Shown one piece after another: positions 19,850 to 28,652 of a stretch of 34,116 nucleotides of DNA; within the stretch, counting starts at the first letter, position 1, and each line of letters starts with the position of its first letter. Made by a program: the position numbers and the translations under genes. The notes beneath the pieces are model-generated. The model searched no databases. It worked only from the letters and a program-made list of their open reading frames with translations, and had not been told where the DNA came from. Source of the DNA: Pelistega indica (GTDB lineage: Bacteria; Pseudomonadota; Gammaproteobacteria; Burkholderiales; Burkholderiaceae_B); the NCBI RefSeq assembly GCF_000506865.1, contig NZ_AYSV01000115.1:1-34116 (forward strand), written 5' to 3'.

Positions 19850-20611
19850 ATGAATAATCACCACACGCCAAAAGAACAAGAAATGACTAATATGGATCAC
19901 GATACTTCTGAAAATACTGCACCCACAGAGGACGGAAAACATCCCTTATTTGGGCGTATTCGTAGCTTTGTTCATCGCCGTGCCCATATTACACCCGGTC
20001 AGCAACAAGCACTCGACACACTTATGCAAAAGTGGGGAATTACATACAGCCCTACGTTACTTGATTTTGAGCAAGTATTTAAACGTAGTGCGCCAACTAT
20101 TCTAGAGATTGGTTTTGGGATGGGAGAAACTACAGAAAAAATTTGTCTGACACGAAAGGATGAAAACTTTCTAGGGGTAGAAGTATTTAATGCTGGCGTA
20201 GGCTCAATGCTCAATCGCATTGAAAATTCAGGATTAACAAATATGCGCATTATTCAACATGATGCAGTGGATGTTGTTAATCATATGATTCCCCTTGAGA
20301 GTCTTGCTGGCATTCATATTTATTTCCCTGATCCATGGCAAAAAAAGCGACATCATAAACGCCGCCTAATCCAATCCCCTTTTGTAAAACTTTTAGCTGA
20401 AAGACTTAAGACTGGTGGTTATATTCATTGTGCCACTGACTGGGAAAACTATGCCGAACAAATGCTTGAAGTACTAAGCGCTGAACCCCTACTACAAAAT
20501 ACGGCTGATGGCTATGCACCCAAGCCTGATTATCGTCCTCAAACTAAATTTGAAACTCGGGGATTTCGCTTAGGACATAGTTCATGGGACTTAGTGTTTA
20601 CAAAAAAATAA
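19850..20611 (+). CDS. trmB: tRNA (guanine-N7)-methyltransferase
   Basis: This enzyme makes m7G46 in the tRNA variable loop using S-adenosylmethionine. Visible hallmarks are the SAM motif LEIGFGMGE near residue 87, the [15 protein letters not shown] segment that binds tRNA, and the C-terminal [12 protein letters not shown]. Length is 253 residues from the first ATG. That ATG has no clear ribosome site. In-frame ATGs at 19883 and 19892 are alternatives and would drop a poorly conserved hydrophilic leader. The start is therefore uncertain by up to 14 residues. Confidence 0.94.
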   Translation: MNNHHTPKEQEMTNMDHDTSENTAPTEDGKHPLFGRIRSFVHRRAHITPGQQQALDTLMQKWGITYSPTLLDFEQVFKRSAPTILEIGFGMGETTEKICLTRKDENFLGVEVFNAGVGSMLNRIENSGLTNMRIIQHDAVDVVNHMIPLESLAGIHIYFPDPWQKKRHHKRRLIQSPFVKLLAERLKTGGYIHCATDWENYAEQMLEVLSAEPLLQNTADGYAPKPDYRPQTKFETRGFRLGHSSWDLVFTKK

Positions 20612-20686
20612 ACACTGACATCTACTATCCACGTTATCATTACGTGATAATTAAAATTTTTTATATTCTGACATATAGGATTAGTA

Positions 20687-21631
20687 ATGCTATACCCTAC
20701 TATTGAACCTTATAAAACTGGCTATTTAGATACTAATGACGGTCACTCAATTTATTGGGAACTCTGTGGTAATCCTAATGGTAAGCCTGTCATTTTTTTA
20801 CATGGTGGTCCAGGAGCAGGATGCACTGAAAATCATCGCCGTCTTTTCAATCCTGAAAAATACCATATCATGTTATTTGATCAACGAGGTTGTGGTCGAT
20901 CTCTGCCATATGCCTCTCTTGAAAACAATACGACATGGCATTTAGTAGAAGATATTAACCGCCTACGTAACGAGATATTAGCGGCTGAAAAAGCCATGAT
21001 TTTTGGTGGATCATGGGGCTCTACATTAGCACTTGCCTATGCTGAAACCTATCCAGAGCATGTCAGCGAGCTCATTATTCGCGGTATTTTCACCGCAAGA
21101 AAAGAAGAAATCCGTTGGTTCTACCAAGAAGGTGCCTCTTATTTATTCCCTGACTATTGGGAGGACTATGTCAAACCTATCCCGGAAAATGAGCGTCATG
21201 ACTTATTAAGCGCCTTCCATCGTCGTTTAACAGGTCAAGATGAAACTGAAAAATTAGCTGCTGCGTCTGCATGGGGACAATGGGAGGGACGTACGATTAC
21301 GCTACTTCCTGATCAGGATACAGCCAACCATTTTTCTGCTGATAGCTTTGTTGTCGCTTTTGCTCGAATTGAAAATCACTATTTTATGCAAAATGGTTTT
21401 TTTGAAGATAATCAACTTATTAATAATGTGGATAAAATTCGTCATATCCCTTGCATTATTATTCAAGGGCGCTATGATGCATGTACCCCTGTGCACACGG
21501 CATGGGAACTACATCGTGCTTGGCCAGAAGCTGATTTTCAATTAATCCATGATGCTGGACATGCGTTTAGCGAACCTGGCATTATGAGAGCATTAATTGA
21601 CGCCACGGATAAATGGGCCGATAAACGTTAA
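20687..21631 (+). CDS. pip: Proline iminopeptidase
   Basis: This 314-residue alpha/beta-hydrolase of peptidase family S33 removes N-terminal proline from peptides in the cytoplasm. The oxyanion motif HGGPGAGC is near residue 39, and the nucleophile elbow GGSWGS contains Ser109. The catalytic Asp is likely in GRYDACTP and the His in DAGHAFSEPG. The cap domain contains WGQWEGRT, typical of Pip. Length is normal and the gene is intact. An AGGA ribosome site precedes the ATG. It is likely transcribed separately from kbp, with a 113-bp gap. Confidence 0.95.
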   Translation: MLYPTIEPYKTGYLDTNDGHSIYWELCGNPNGKPVIFLHGGPGAGCTENHRRLFNPEKYHIMLFDQRGCGRSLPYASLENNTTWHLVEDINRLRNEILAAEKAMIFGGSWGSTLALAYAETYPEHVSELIIRGIFTARKEEIRWFYQEGASYLFPDYWEDYVKPIPENERHDLLSAFHRRLTGQDETEKLAAASAWGQWEGRTITLLPDQDTANHFSADSFVVAFARIENHYFMQNGFFEDNQLINNVDKIRHIPCIIIQGRYDACTPVHTAWELHRAWPEADFQLIHDAGHAFSEPGIMRALIDATDKWADKR

Positions 21632-21744
21632 TAATTGTGTATTATTCACAATTCTTTACATCAGTGGTCTTTGTTTTGTCTTATTCTTCAGTCATAATAA
21701 ACACAGATACTTGTTTTTAACATTATTTCTAAAGGAGAAAAATA

Positions 21745-22182
21745 ATGGGTATTCTAAATTTCTTACGCGAAGCTGGTGAAAAACTATTTGGTGGCTCTGA
21801 TGCCAATGCAGCTTCTGCTGATGACTTAAAAAAAGAACTTGCAAAACATCAATTAGACGCTGAAGGTTTAGACATCTCTGTAGATGGCGACAAAGTAACT
21901 GTTAAAGGTCAAGCAGCTAATAGCGAAGTAGCTGAAAAAATCGCTATTGCTTTAGGTAACACTCAAGGCGTTGCTCAAGTAGACAATCAACTTTCTGTGG
22001 CTCAACCAGCAGCTGAGTCTCGTTTCTACACAGTAGTTAAAGGCGATACATTATCTAAAATCGCTAAAGAAATGTACGGTGATGCTAACAAATATCCTCA
22101 AATTTTTGAAGCTAACAAACCAATGTTAACTCACCCAGATAAAATCTATCCAGGTCAAGTTTTACGTATTCCTGCGTTATAA
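21745..22182 (+). CDS. kbp: BON + LysM protein, Kbp (YgaU)-like
   Basis: This 145-residue protein has an N-terminal BON domain (about residues 22-85) and a C-terminal LysM domain (about 92-143, YTVVKGDTLSKIAKEMYGDA ... GQVLRIP). This is the architecture of E. coli Kbp/YgaU, a cytoplasmic potassium-binding protein induced by osmotic stress. There is no signal peptide, consistent with Kbp rather than with a peptidoglycan-binding exported protein. A strong ribosome site (AAAGGAGAAA) precedes the ATG. It is convergent with ffh and shares a bidirectional terminator. The assignment rests on domain order and length. Confidence 0.9.
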   Translation: MGILNFLREAGEKLFGGSDANAASADDLKKELAKHQLDAEGLDISVDGDKVTVKGQAANSEVAEKIAIALGNTQGVAQVDNQLSVAQPAAESRFYTVVKGDTLSKIAKEMYGDANKYPQIFEANKPMLTHPDKIYPGQVLRIPAL

Positions 22183-22209
22183 TTTAACCAATAGATGATT
22201 TTCTACCTT

Positions 22210-22275
22210 AATAGGACTCAAGACTGAGTCTCTATTGAGAAAAGGCGAATGTTGAAACAACATTCGCCTCTTTTA
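22210..22275. terminator. Bidirectional terminator between kbp and ffh
   Basis: Two stacked hairpins. The first, at 22210-22236, has AATAG and GACTCA stems around AGAC. The second, at 22244-22268, has a perfect 11-bp GGCGAATGTTG/CAACATTCGCC stem with an AAA loop, flanked by AAAA on the left and TCTTTTATTT on the right. It therefore has a U-tract in both directions, which suits two convergent genes. Confidence 0.85.
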
Positions 22276-22293
22276 TTTAGCACGAGAGATTAT

Positions 22294-23731
22294 TTAGCGT
22301 TTTTTACCAAAACCGCCAAATCCACCCATACCAGCCAAGCCACCCATGACTTTAAGTGCGCCCATACCTCGCATCAGTTTACCCATACCACCTTTTTTAA
22401 ACTGTTTCATCATACCTTGCATCTGATCAAACTGTTTTAGTAAACGATTCACTTCTTGCACTTGTACGCCTGCGCCTGCAGCAATACGTTGCTTACGTTT
22501 ACCATTGATAATCTCTGGCTTACTACGTTCTTTTGGCGTCATGGAACGGATAATACCTTCTGTACGACGTAAGTGCTTTTCTGCCTCTCCTTGATTTAGT
22601 TGACTTGCGGCTTGGGCAAATTGTCCGGGTAGTTTTTCTAATAAACTACTCATACTACCCATTTTTTTCACTTGTCTGAAGTTGCTCTAAGAAATCATTT
22701 AAATCAAACCGATCGCCACTCTTGAGCTTTTTCGCCATTTTTTCGGCTTCAGCAACATCAATATTACTTTGTACTTGCTCCACAAGAGAAACAATATCAC
22801 CCATGCCTAATACGCGCTGAGCCATACGTTCTGGATGGAAAGCTTCCAGACCATCTAATTTCTCAGATACACCGATAAACTTCAACGGTTTGCCTGTCAC
22901 ATGACGCACGGATAGTGCAGCACCTCCTCGTGCATCACCATCCAATTTAGTCAATACCACCCCTGTCAAAGGCAAAGCATCAGAGAATGCTTTTGCCACA
23001 TTCACGGCATCTTGACCTTGCATCGCATCAACAACAAATAACGTCTCTATTGGTTTTAAGATTTGATGCAATTCAGCAATTTCTTTCATCATGGCTTCGT
23101 CTATACCTAATCGACCCGCCGTATCCACTAGCAATACATCATAGAAATGTCGTTTAGCATAATCAACCGCTGCCAAGGCAATATCTTGAGGACGTTGAGT
23201 AGCATCCGATGGGAAGAAATCAACCCCCACTTGCGAGGCTACTGTCTTTAATTGCTCAATTGCCGCTGGTCGATAGACGTCAGCGCTCACCACTAAAACC
23301 TTCTTCTCGCTAATCTTGCGACCATTTTTTTTTAGTAGCCCTTGACTTAATAACCTTGCTAATTTACCTGTTGTCGTGGTTTTACCGGCACCCTGCAAAC
23401 CTGCCATCAAAATAATTGCTGGAGGCTGTGTTGCCAAGGATAACTCACTCGCATTTTCACCTAGATCACCACCCATAAGTGCTGTGAGTTCTTTATGAAC
23501 CACGCCTACAAGGGCTTGACCCGGATTGAGGCTTGTTGATACCTCTAAACCCATTGCTTTTTCTTTGACACGCTCTATAAAATCGCGTACCACAGGTAAG
23601 GCCACATCTGCTTCAATCAGCGCCATACGAACTTCACGCAACATATCTTTGGTGTTAGCTTCGGTTAGTCGTGCCTCACCACGCATGGTTTGCATGATTT
23701 TGGAAAGTCGGTTAGTTAAATTATCAAACAT
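22294..23731 (-). CDS. ffh: Signal recognition particle protein Ffh, with an apparent +1 frameshift
   Basis: Ffh is the GTPase of the signal recognition particle and targets membrane proteins cotranslationally. The NG domain has the G1 loop [18 protein letters not shown] and [10 protein letters not shown]. The methionine-rich M domain with the RNA-binding helices and the Gly-rich end ([11 protein letters not shown]) is present. But the frame from ATG 23731 ([14 protein letters not shown]; an in-frame start 11 codons upstream at 23764 is less likely) ends in TSEKNG at 22655, just before the M domain. The rest is read from a GTG at 22671. Dropping one T (plus strand, best at 22675, or in the T7 run 22662-22668) restores [10 protein letters not shown], matching the family and giving 478 residues. 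Since Ffh is essential, I take the frameshift as a sequence error. Confidence 0.93.
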
Positions 23732-23822
23732 ATTCGTTTCAAAGTATTCGTTCAGATTTCCCAAATAAGCAAAGTGATATACTTGTAAAAAAACTTATTC
23801 TTATTTAGGACGTTTTTCAATA

Positions 23823-24671
23823 ATGATGTCATCTGCTATTGTATTGCACTATCTGGCTGCTTTGGCTTATCTCGGCTTAGGAATCTCAATTTGGTGGGCT
23901 TTATATCAAAAAAAACCACTTACCAAGCGTCCTTTAATGGTTTCTATCATTCTATTTGGCTTAATTATTGTTCAAGGTTTTGCGATTCATCTTGGTATGC
24001 TTGCTGACGGTATGATACGAATAAACTGGACTCTTGGACTCTCTTTCACACTTTGGTTGGGTCTAATGATTTATTGGGTCGAAAGTAACTTTATTCGATT
24101 AACGGGTTTTTTATTATTACTACTACCTATTGGTTTTATCATTTGCCTATTAGCAGCCATCTTCCCTATTTCAGAACATAGTACTAGTATTACCGTTTAC
24201 AACAACACATTTATGGTACATCTAGTTATTTCATTATTTGCTTATAGCCTCATTGCACTGAGTGCATTACAAGCATTGATTATGACGGGTTTAGATAACT
24301 ATTTACATCGTCCACAAAATTTTTCTGATACGAATAGCCTAGTTTCTAGAATCCTAGATGCTCAACCACCGCTAATGGTACAAGAGCGTTTATTATTTCG
24401 ATTAATTTGGATTGGTTTTACCCTACTCTCCCTCTCAATCTTAAGTGGTATGTATGTATCCATTGACTTAACAGGACAGCTATTACCACATGATCACAAA
24501 ACTTTTTTCACCCTGATTTCTTGGTTAATTTTTGGGATATTGTTATTTGGTCGAATGATGTGGGGTTGGCGTGGACGCATTGCCTTGCGTTGGACCATGC
24601 TAGGCTTTGGCTTACTAATGCTAGCTTATACGGGTACTCGTTTTATTTTTGAAGAATTGATTACAAAATAA
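23823..24671 (+). CDS. CcsA/YpjD-family inner-membrane protein (cytochrome c assembly-like)
   Basis: This 282-residue protein has about eight hydrophobic helices, starting near residue 5 and ending near 275. The C-terminal segment, FGRMMWGWRGRIALRWTMLG followed by ATG-free LLMLAYTGTRFI, matches the cytochrome c biogenesis (CcsA/YpjD-like) family seen next to ffh in Betaproteobacteria. Its exact role is not established, although the family name suggests heme handling. It is divergent from ffh with a 90-bp shared promoter region and starts at tandem ATGs (23823 and 23826). The PP0621-like gene and ampD follow closely, so the three could form an operon. Confidence 0.85.
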   Translation: MMSSAIVLHYLAALAYLGLGISIWWALYQKKPLTKRPLMVSIILFGLIIVQGFAIHLGMLADGMIRINWTLGLSFTLWLGLMIYWVESNFIRLTGFLLLLLPIGFIICLLAAIFPISEHSTSITVYNNTFMVHLVISLFAYSLIALSALQALIMTGLDNYLHRPQNFSDTNSLVSRILDAQPPLMVQERLLFRLIWIGFTLLSLSILSGMYVSIDLTGQLLPHDHKTFFTLISWLIFGILLFGRMMWGWRGRIALRWTMLGFGLLMLAYTGTRFIFEELITK

Positions 24672-24708
24672 GCATCAATTTATTTTAAACCTAAAGGAAT
24701 TTACATCG

Positions 24709-24948
24709 ATGAAGTTTCTGTTGTTTTTTGCGTTTATTTTTGGTGTACTGGCCTATTTTAGAGCAGCCAAACGAAAAGAGGCTTATCTTAAAGCACAACA
24801 ACATCAGCAACTCAAAAAAACGATTACCATGGTCAAATGTGAGTACTGTGGCACACACATCCCTGAACATGAAGCATTGATAAGACATGGTCATATCTGG
24901 TGTGATGAAGAACATGAGCGGTTGGGTAGTCATTCAACCACAGCTTAA
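24709..24948 (+). CDS. PP0621-family small membrane-anchored zinc-type protein
   Basis: This 79-residue protein has a hydrophobic N-terminus (LLFFAFIFGVLAYF) followed by a basic, Gln-rich linker and CEYCGTHIPEHEALIRHGHI-WCDEEH. The CxxC...HxxC-like set of Cys and His could hold zinc. This matches the conserved uncharacterised PP0621 family, which in Betaproteobacteria also lies upstream of ampD. Ribosome site AAAGGA precedes the ATG. No function is known. Confidence 0.85.
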   Translation: MKFLLFFAFIFGVLAYFRAAKRKEAYLKAQQHQQLKKTITMVKCEYCGTHIPEHEALIRHGHIWCDEEHERLGSHSTTA

Positions 24949-24983
24949 TTATCTTGTAAAGTCAAAGAGACAGGAGTAACTGA

Positions 24984-25581
24984 ATGACAACAAATTCCCC
25001 TAGTTTACACTTAGATCGTCATGGTTGGTTAGTACCATCCGCAGGGGTTAGACTTGTTCCCTCTCCTAACTTTAACCAACGTCCTGCTAATGAAGAGGCA
25101 AGACTGCTCATTATTCATAATATCAGCCTACCACCGAATAATTTTGGTGGCCCCTATATTGAACAACTATTTACGAATCAATTACAGGTTCCAGACCATC
25201 CTTTTTTTCAACAAATTGCTTCACTTAAGAGTATCTGCTCATTTTCTCATTCGTCGTACGGGTGAAATTATTCAGTTTGTCAGTACGCAGAACAAAGCAT
25301 GGCATGCAGGCATTTCAAGCTTTGAAGGAAAAGCAGGCTGCAATGATTTTTCTCTTGGTATTGAACTTGAGGGAAGTGATTATGTACCCTTTACTGATGA
25401 ACAATATTGTAGCCTAACTGCACTCTCTGCGTTATTACGGTACCACTATCCATTACGTGCAGTGCGTGGACATGAACATATTGCTCCTGTCCGCAAAACA
25501 GACCCTGGTCCTTATTTTGACTGGAACCGTTACCGCAGTGAAGGTAAGTGGAGTTGGCGTGAACTCCCTACTCTAGGTTAG
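24984..25581 (+). pseudogene. ampD: AmpD N-acetylmuramoyl-L-alanine amidase, apparent +1 frameshift
   Basis: Cytoplasmic AmpD cleaves anhydro-muropeptides during cell-wall recycling, and its loss derepresses ampC-type beta-lactamases in many species. The 5' frame begins MTTNSPSLHLDRHGWLVPS and includes SPNFNQRP and LLIIHNISLPP (His zinc ligand). It diverges after FFQQIASL, and the other frame then carries RVSAHFLIRRTGEIIQFV, AWHAGISSFEG, the substrate loop NDFSLGIELEG, and GHEHIAPVRKTDPG. One extra A in TTAAG (25227-25228) explains it. Removing it gives 198 residues with all catalytic ligands. As in ffh, this may be an error rather than a true null. A real loss would matter for beta-lactamase control. 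Confidence 0.85.
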
Positions 25582-25592
25582 AAACACTCTCC

Positions 25593-26345
25593 CTATGAAT
25601 CCATACGGATTTGATGCAAGAAGCGTTTGGTTCGTTCGTGTTGAGGAGTAGAAAAAAGTTGCTGCGGTGAGCCTTGCTCAACAATTTCTCCATTATCCAT
25701 GACAACAACCACATCAGCCACATCAAGCGCAAACTTAATTTCATGCGTTACCACAACCATTGTTCTGCCTTCATTTGCCAATGATTTCATGGTATTTAAT
25801 ACATCTTGCACCAACTCTGGATCTAGTGCAGATGTCGGCTCATCAAACAACATTAGTTCAGGTTGAATCGCAAGTGCCCTAGCAATTCCTACACGTTGCT
25901 GCTGCCCCCCAGATAACTGAAAAGGATATAAATCCGCTTTATCCTCAAGCCCCACTTTCTTTAGTAACGCTTTGGCTTCTTGTTTAGCGAGTGCCAAATC
26001 CTTTTTTTGTACGAATACAGGACCTTCAATAATATTTTCAAGTGCTGTTTTATGGGGGAATAAATTGTAGTTCTGAAATACCATGCCTGATTTACGTCTC
26101 AGCGTCAAAATATCTTTTTTAGATGGTTTGGCGGCAAAATCAATATAAAGTGGCGCTACACCATCAAAGGCGATACTCCCTTGCTCTGGCATTTCCAACG
26201 CATTTAAGCAGCGCAAAAATGTCGTTTTTCCTGAACCAGAAGGCCCTAGAATAACAACTACCTGCCCATTTTGTATCGTTAAGTCAATGCCTCTAAGCAC
26301 ATTGTTATTCCCGAAGGTTTTATGAATATTGCTGACTGTAATCAT
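25593..26345 (-). CDS. Amino-acid/cystine-type ABC importer, ATPase
   Basis: This 250-residue ATPase powers a polar amino-acid importer (PAAT family, with the HisP/TcyC/GlnQ group). Walker A GPSGSGKTT near residue 35, signature LSGGQQQRVGIARAL near 144, Walker B LMLFDEPTSALDPE and the H-loop VVVTHE are all intact. I start it at ATG 26345. A GTG one codon upstream overlaps the permease stop codon, so the two genes are translationally coupled. The substrate cannot be set from this subunit. Confidence 0.94.
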   Translation of the reverse strand: MITVSNIHKTFGNNNVLRGIDLTIQNGQVVVILGPSGSGKTTFLRCLNALEMPEQGSIAFDGVAPLYIDFAAKPSKKDILTLRRKSGMVFQNYNLFPHKTALENIIEGPVFVQKKDLALAKQEAKALLKKVGLEDKADLYPFQLSGGQQQRVGIARALAIQPELMLFDEPTSALDPELVQDVLNTMKSLANEGRTMVVVTHEIKFALDVADVVVVMDNGEIVEQGSPQQLFSTPQHERTKRFLHQIRMDS

Positions 26346-26347
26346 CA

Positions 26348-27031
26348 CTATTTCGCCACATAACGATCAAGCCGTTTTTCTAAACGCGCTTGAATAAAAA
26401 ACAATACCCAACAAAACAGCCAATAAATCAACGCTGCTTCAATATAAACAGGTAAGAAATCATAAGAAACATTAGCGACCTGTTGTGCCACACGAAACAT
26501 CTCCGTTACGGTCACAACTGATGCTAAAGAAGTATCTTTAAACAAGCCAATAAAGGTATTACTTAATGGAGGGACAGCCACACGAAACGCTTGTGGCGCA
26601 ATAATGCGACAAAACGTTTGCATATACGTCATACCAATAGTATATCCTGCTTCCCATTGCCCCTTCGGAACAGAAAGAATTGTTGCCCGTATAGTTTCAG
26701 AGCCATACGCACCAATATTTAAAGAAAATCCAATAATCGCTGCAGGAATAGGATCAATAAAAATACCTATCGCAGGTAGCCCATAAAAAACAATACAAAT
26801 TTGTACTAACATAGGCGTACCACGGATAATCGAAATATACCCCTTGACTATCCATAAGACGATACGATGGAGAATCCCTTGAATAGGAGTAACTCGAATC
26901 AATGCCACGCCTACCGCAATTGCCATACCTAAAGTAAACGATGCGATAGCAAGTGGGATAGAAACTAAAAAGGCCGCTTTTACCATCGGCCAAAAACCAT
27001 TTATGACTAGCTCGGCACGAGCCTCAGTCAT
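26348..27031 (-). CDS. Amino-acid/cystine-type ABC importer, permease
   Basis: This inner-membrane permease belongs to the HisM/GlnP/TcyB family, with about five helices and the EAA-type loop EAGYTIGMTYMQTFCRIIAP that docks with the ATPase. The SIIRGTPMLVQICIVFYGLP segment and EMFRVAQQVA are typical. The open frame reaches back to a GTG at 27091 inside the binding-protein gene, which has no ribosome site. I chose ATG 27031 (MTEARAELVINGFW), giving a 227-residue protein of usual size and a 22-bp gap. TTG codons between these two positions are also possible. It is the middle gene of a binding protein - permease - ATPase operon. Confidence 0.88.
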   Translation of the reverse strand: MTEARAELVINGFWPMVKAAFLVSIPLAIASFTLGMAIAVGVALIRVTPIQGILHRIVLWIVKGYISIIRGTPMLVQICIVFYGLPAIGIFIDPIPAAIIGFSLNIGAYGSETIRATILSVPKGQWEAGYTIGMTYMQTFCRIIAPQAFRVAVPPLSNTFIGLFKDTSLASVVTVTEMFRVAQQVANVSYDFLPVYIEAALIYWLFCWVLFFIQARLEKRLDRYVAK

Positions 27032-27053
27032 AAATGGCAATGAAAGCAATAAA

Positions 27054-27836
27054 TCATTTAACACTAATATCTCTACCGAAGAACTGTTCACCTAATCGCT
27101 TAAGTGTACCATCTTGTTGTAGCTGTGTAATCGCCTCACTGATTTTAGCTAACGCCTCATCGTTACCCTTGTTAGCCACAATTCCAGCACCAACTTTTTC
27201 TGGAGACTCCCACACTGTTTTTAAGCCTGAATTAGGATTTTTCTTTAAATAATCGAGTAGTGCTAAGGAGTCATTAAACGTTACATCAGCACGTTTTTGT
27301 TGGATTAATAGTAAGCCTTGCGCCATCCCATCAATAGGGACAATTTGTGCCTGATACTTTTGTGCCAACTCACCATAGTTAGAGCTTAACGTTTGAGCTG
27401 CTTTTAACCCCTTAACATCTTCAGGATTACTGATACGTGTTTCGTCTGAACGAGCCAATAACATCGCACCAGACCAACTATATTCTTTAGATTTATCAAA
27501 AATAGCTTGGCGTTCAGGCGTCGTTAAACCTACTTGGTTAGCCACTACATCAAATCGTCCAGCTTTTAATCCTGCTAACATCGCATCCCATTGGGTTTCT
27601 TTGAAATCGACTTTGACACCTAATTTTTCGGCAACGGCACGAGTCACTTCCACATCATACCCAGTCAATTTGCCACTCGCATCATGATAAGTAAACGGTG
27701 CATACGTTCCCTCTGTCCCTACCGTAATCGTGCCTTTTGCATTGATACGATCTAATAAAGAACCATCTGCCAAAGCAACACTAGAGGCGCTAAATGTTAA
27801 TAATGAAAACACAAGTATTGAGAATTTTTTAATCAT
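27054..27836 (-). CDS. Amino-acid/cystine-type ABC importer, periplasmic binding protein
   Basis: This solute-binding protein of the FliY/TcyA-like family (SBP_bac_3) has a Sec signal peptide with cleavage near ASSVALA/DGS. The ligand pocket signatures GTEGTYAPFTYHD, GYDVEVTRAVAEKLGV and RFDVVANQVGLTPERQ-like segments follow. I start at ATG 27836 (MIKKFSIL) because GGAAG lies 6 nt upstream. An in-frame ATG at 27848 adds only MEVA. Similarity to cystine binders is strongest by motif (GRFDVVANQV), but I would not exclude another polar amino acid. First gene of the operon. Confidence 0.9.
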   Translation of the reverse strand: MIKKFSILVFSLLTFSASSVALADGSLLDRINAKGTITVGTEGTYAPFTYHDASGKLTGYDVEVTRAVAEKLGVKVDFKETQWDAMLAGLKAGRFDVVANQVGLTTPERQAIFDKSKEYSWSGAMLLARSDETRISNPEDVKGLKAAQTLSSNYGELAQKYQAQIVPIDGMAQGLLLIQQKRADVTFNDSLALLDYLKKNPNSGLKTVWESPEKVGAGIVANKGNDEALAKISEAITQLQQDGTLKRLGEQFFGRDISVK

Positions 27837-27864
27837 AGCAACTTCCATACAAAACTAAATTAAT

Positions 27865-27879
27865 ATTCACTAAGTGAAT
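27865..27879. promoter_or_regulatory. Palindrome upstream of the ABC importer operon
   Basis: Perfect palindrome ATTCACT-A-AGTGAAT, 28-43 bp upstream of the binding-protein start, in an AT-rich stretch. It is well placed for a dimeric transcriptional regulator of the operon. The regulator is not encoded nearby. Otherwise 27849-28007 holds nothing I can support. Confidence 0.4.
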
Positions 27880-28007
27880 TTATGTTATATAAGTTTAAGG
27901 CAATAAAACTCAAATTCAAAATAACAAATGGAAATAAGTTTAATCAATAAGAAAATTGACTTGTCGTAAGACGCCAAAATGATTATTACGAAATGTTCAA
28001 GGAAAAA

Positions 28008-28211
28008 TTAGCAATGGTAGTGTAACGTACTAAATAGAATCAATGATTGCTTGGGTTGCCTTAGGATCATTAACAAATCAATATCACTACCCTCTACATC
28101 ATCTCCACGAGCTACTGAACCAAAAACCCTTGAGTTAGTAATTAATGGATATTTTTCAAAAAGTTTCTCTACATCAGCCTTTTTTGCTTTTAACAATTCA
28201 GACGGTCTCAT
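28008..28211 (-). pseudogene. Truncated MNT-type nucleotidyltransferase (MntA-like) gene
   Basis: The frame starts at ATG 28211 and has the minimal nucleotidyltransferase motif FGSVARGDDVEGSDIDLL, typical of MntA antitoxins of HEPN/MNT systems and related small enzymes. After that motif the frame degenerates (MILRQPKQSLILFSTLHYHC), whereas the +1 alternative, after adding one base, continues DPKATQAIIDSI and then stops. The expected second half, up to about 95 residues, is absent, so this is a truncated relic. It overlaps the upstream small frame by ATGA. No HEPN toxin with an RxxxxH motif is visible next to it. Confidence 0.6.
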
Positions 28212-28422
28212 ATTGGATCCTTACTTAAGTCAATAGCCTTGTTATCTACCATTTCATACAATAATACTAAATCATATATTACATAACCATCATGGTCTAA
28301 TTTGAGATTAGACTTTAACAATGCTCAAGATTAATCGAATAACTTATTTTTTCCCCTAGAGAATGATTAATTATGCTCTGTTTGCAAAGACTTTCCACTA
28401 AATTAAATGTTTCTATTCCCAT
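28208..28422 (-). pseudogene. Possible broken small gene coupled to the MNT relic
   Basis: A good ribosome site (GAGGGTGAAG) precedes ATG 28422. The first frame reads MGIETFNLVESLCKQSIINH and stops after 35 codons (28315-28317). A second frame, LDHDGYVIYDLVLLYEMVDN through LSKDPI, ends in a TGA that overlaps the ATG of the MNT gene (ATGA). The span is 215 nt, one base short of 72 codons, so restoring a single missing base near 28316 would give a 71-residue protein. Its identity is unknown to me. It is not a recognisable HEPN protein. Treat it as a hypothesis based on length arithmetic and the coupling. Confidence 0.35.
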
Positions 28423-28530
28423 TCTTCACCCTCGCTAAAAGGTAAACGCTAAAAATAAAGGGGGATATTACCGAATGCTTTAGCGGGTGCATCTTTCGGT
28501 TGTGCTGACCTAGGCAATGCCTATAATCAT

Positions 28531-28558
28531 TATGCACTGTCTGTTCGTACAGTGCATA
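28531..28558. repeat. Inverted repeat upstream of the toxin-antitoxin cluster
   Basis: Perfect 10-bp arms TATGCACTGT and ACAGTGCATA separated by 8 nt. A second small palindrome, TAGGC-AAT-GCCTA, sits at 28511-28523. They fall in the gene-free stretch 28423-28652 between the MNT relic and the HigB-like gene. They could be a terminator-like stem, an operator or the scar of an excised element. There is no T-run beside them to argue for a terminator. Confidence 0.5.
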
Positions 28559-28608
28559 GCTAAAACAACACTAAAATAGCTATACATTAATATCTCGCAT
28601 TGCGTGAA

Positions 28609-28626
28609 TGTGAACAATCGTTTACA
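28609..28626 (+). promoter_or_regulatory. Putative operator of the HigB/HigA-like operon
   Basis: TGTGAAC-AATC-GTTTACA is a near-perfect palindrome (one mismatch), 26 bp upstream of the toxin start and overlapping a TACAAT that would serve as a -10 box. Antitoxins of this family repress their own operons by binding such palindromes, so autoregulation is plausible. Confidence 0.45.
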
Positions 28627-28652
28627 ATAAATCAAGTCTTGAGGGTTCTACT

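Noticed and set aside
22655-22671. Programmed frameshift in ffh
   Set aside because: There is no known programmed frameshift in ffh, and the same one-base surplus occurs in unrelated genes. A sequence error is simpler.
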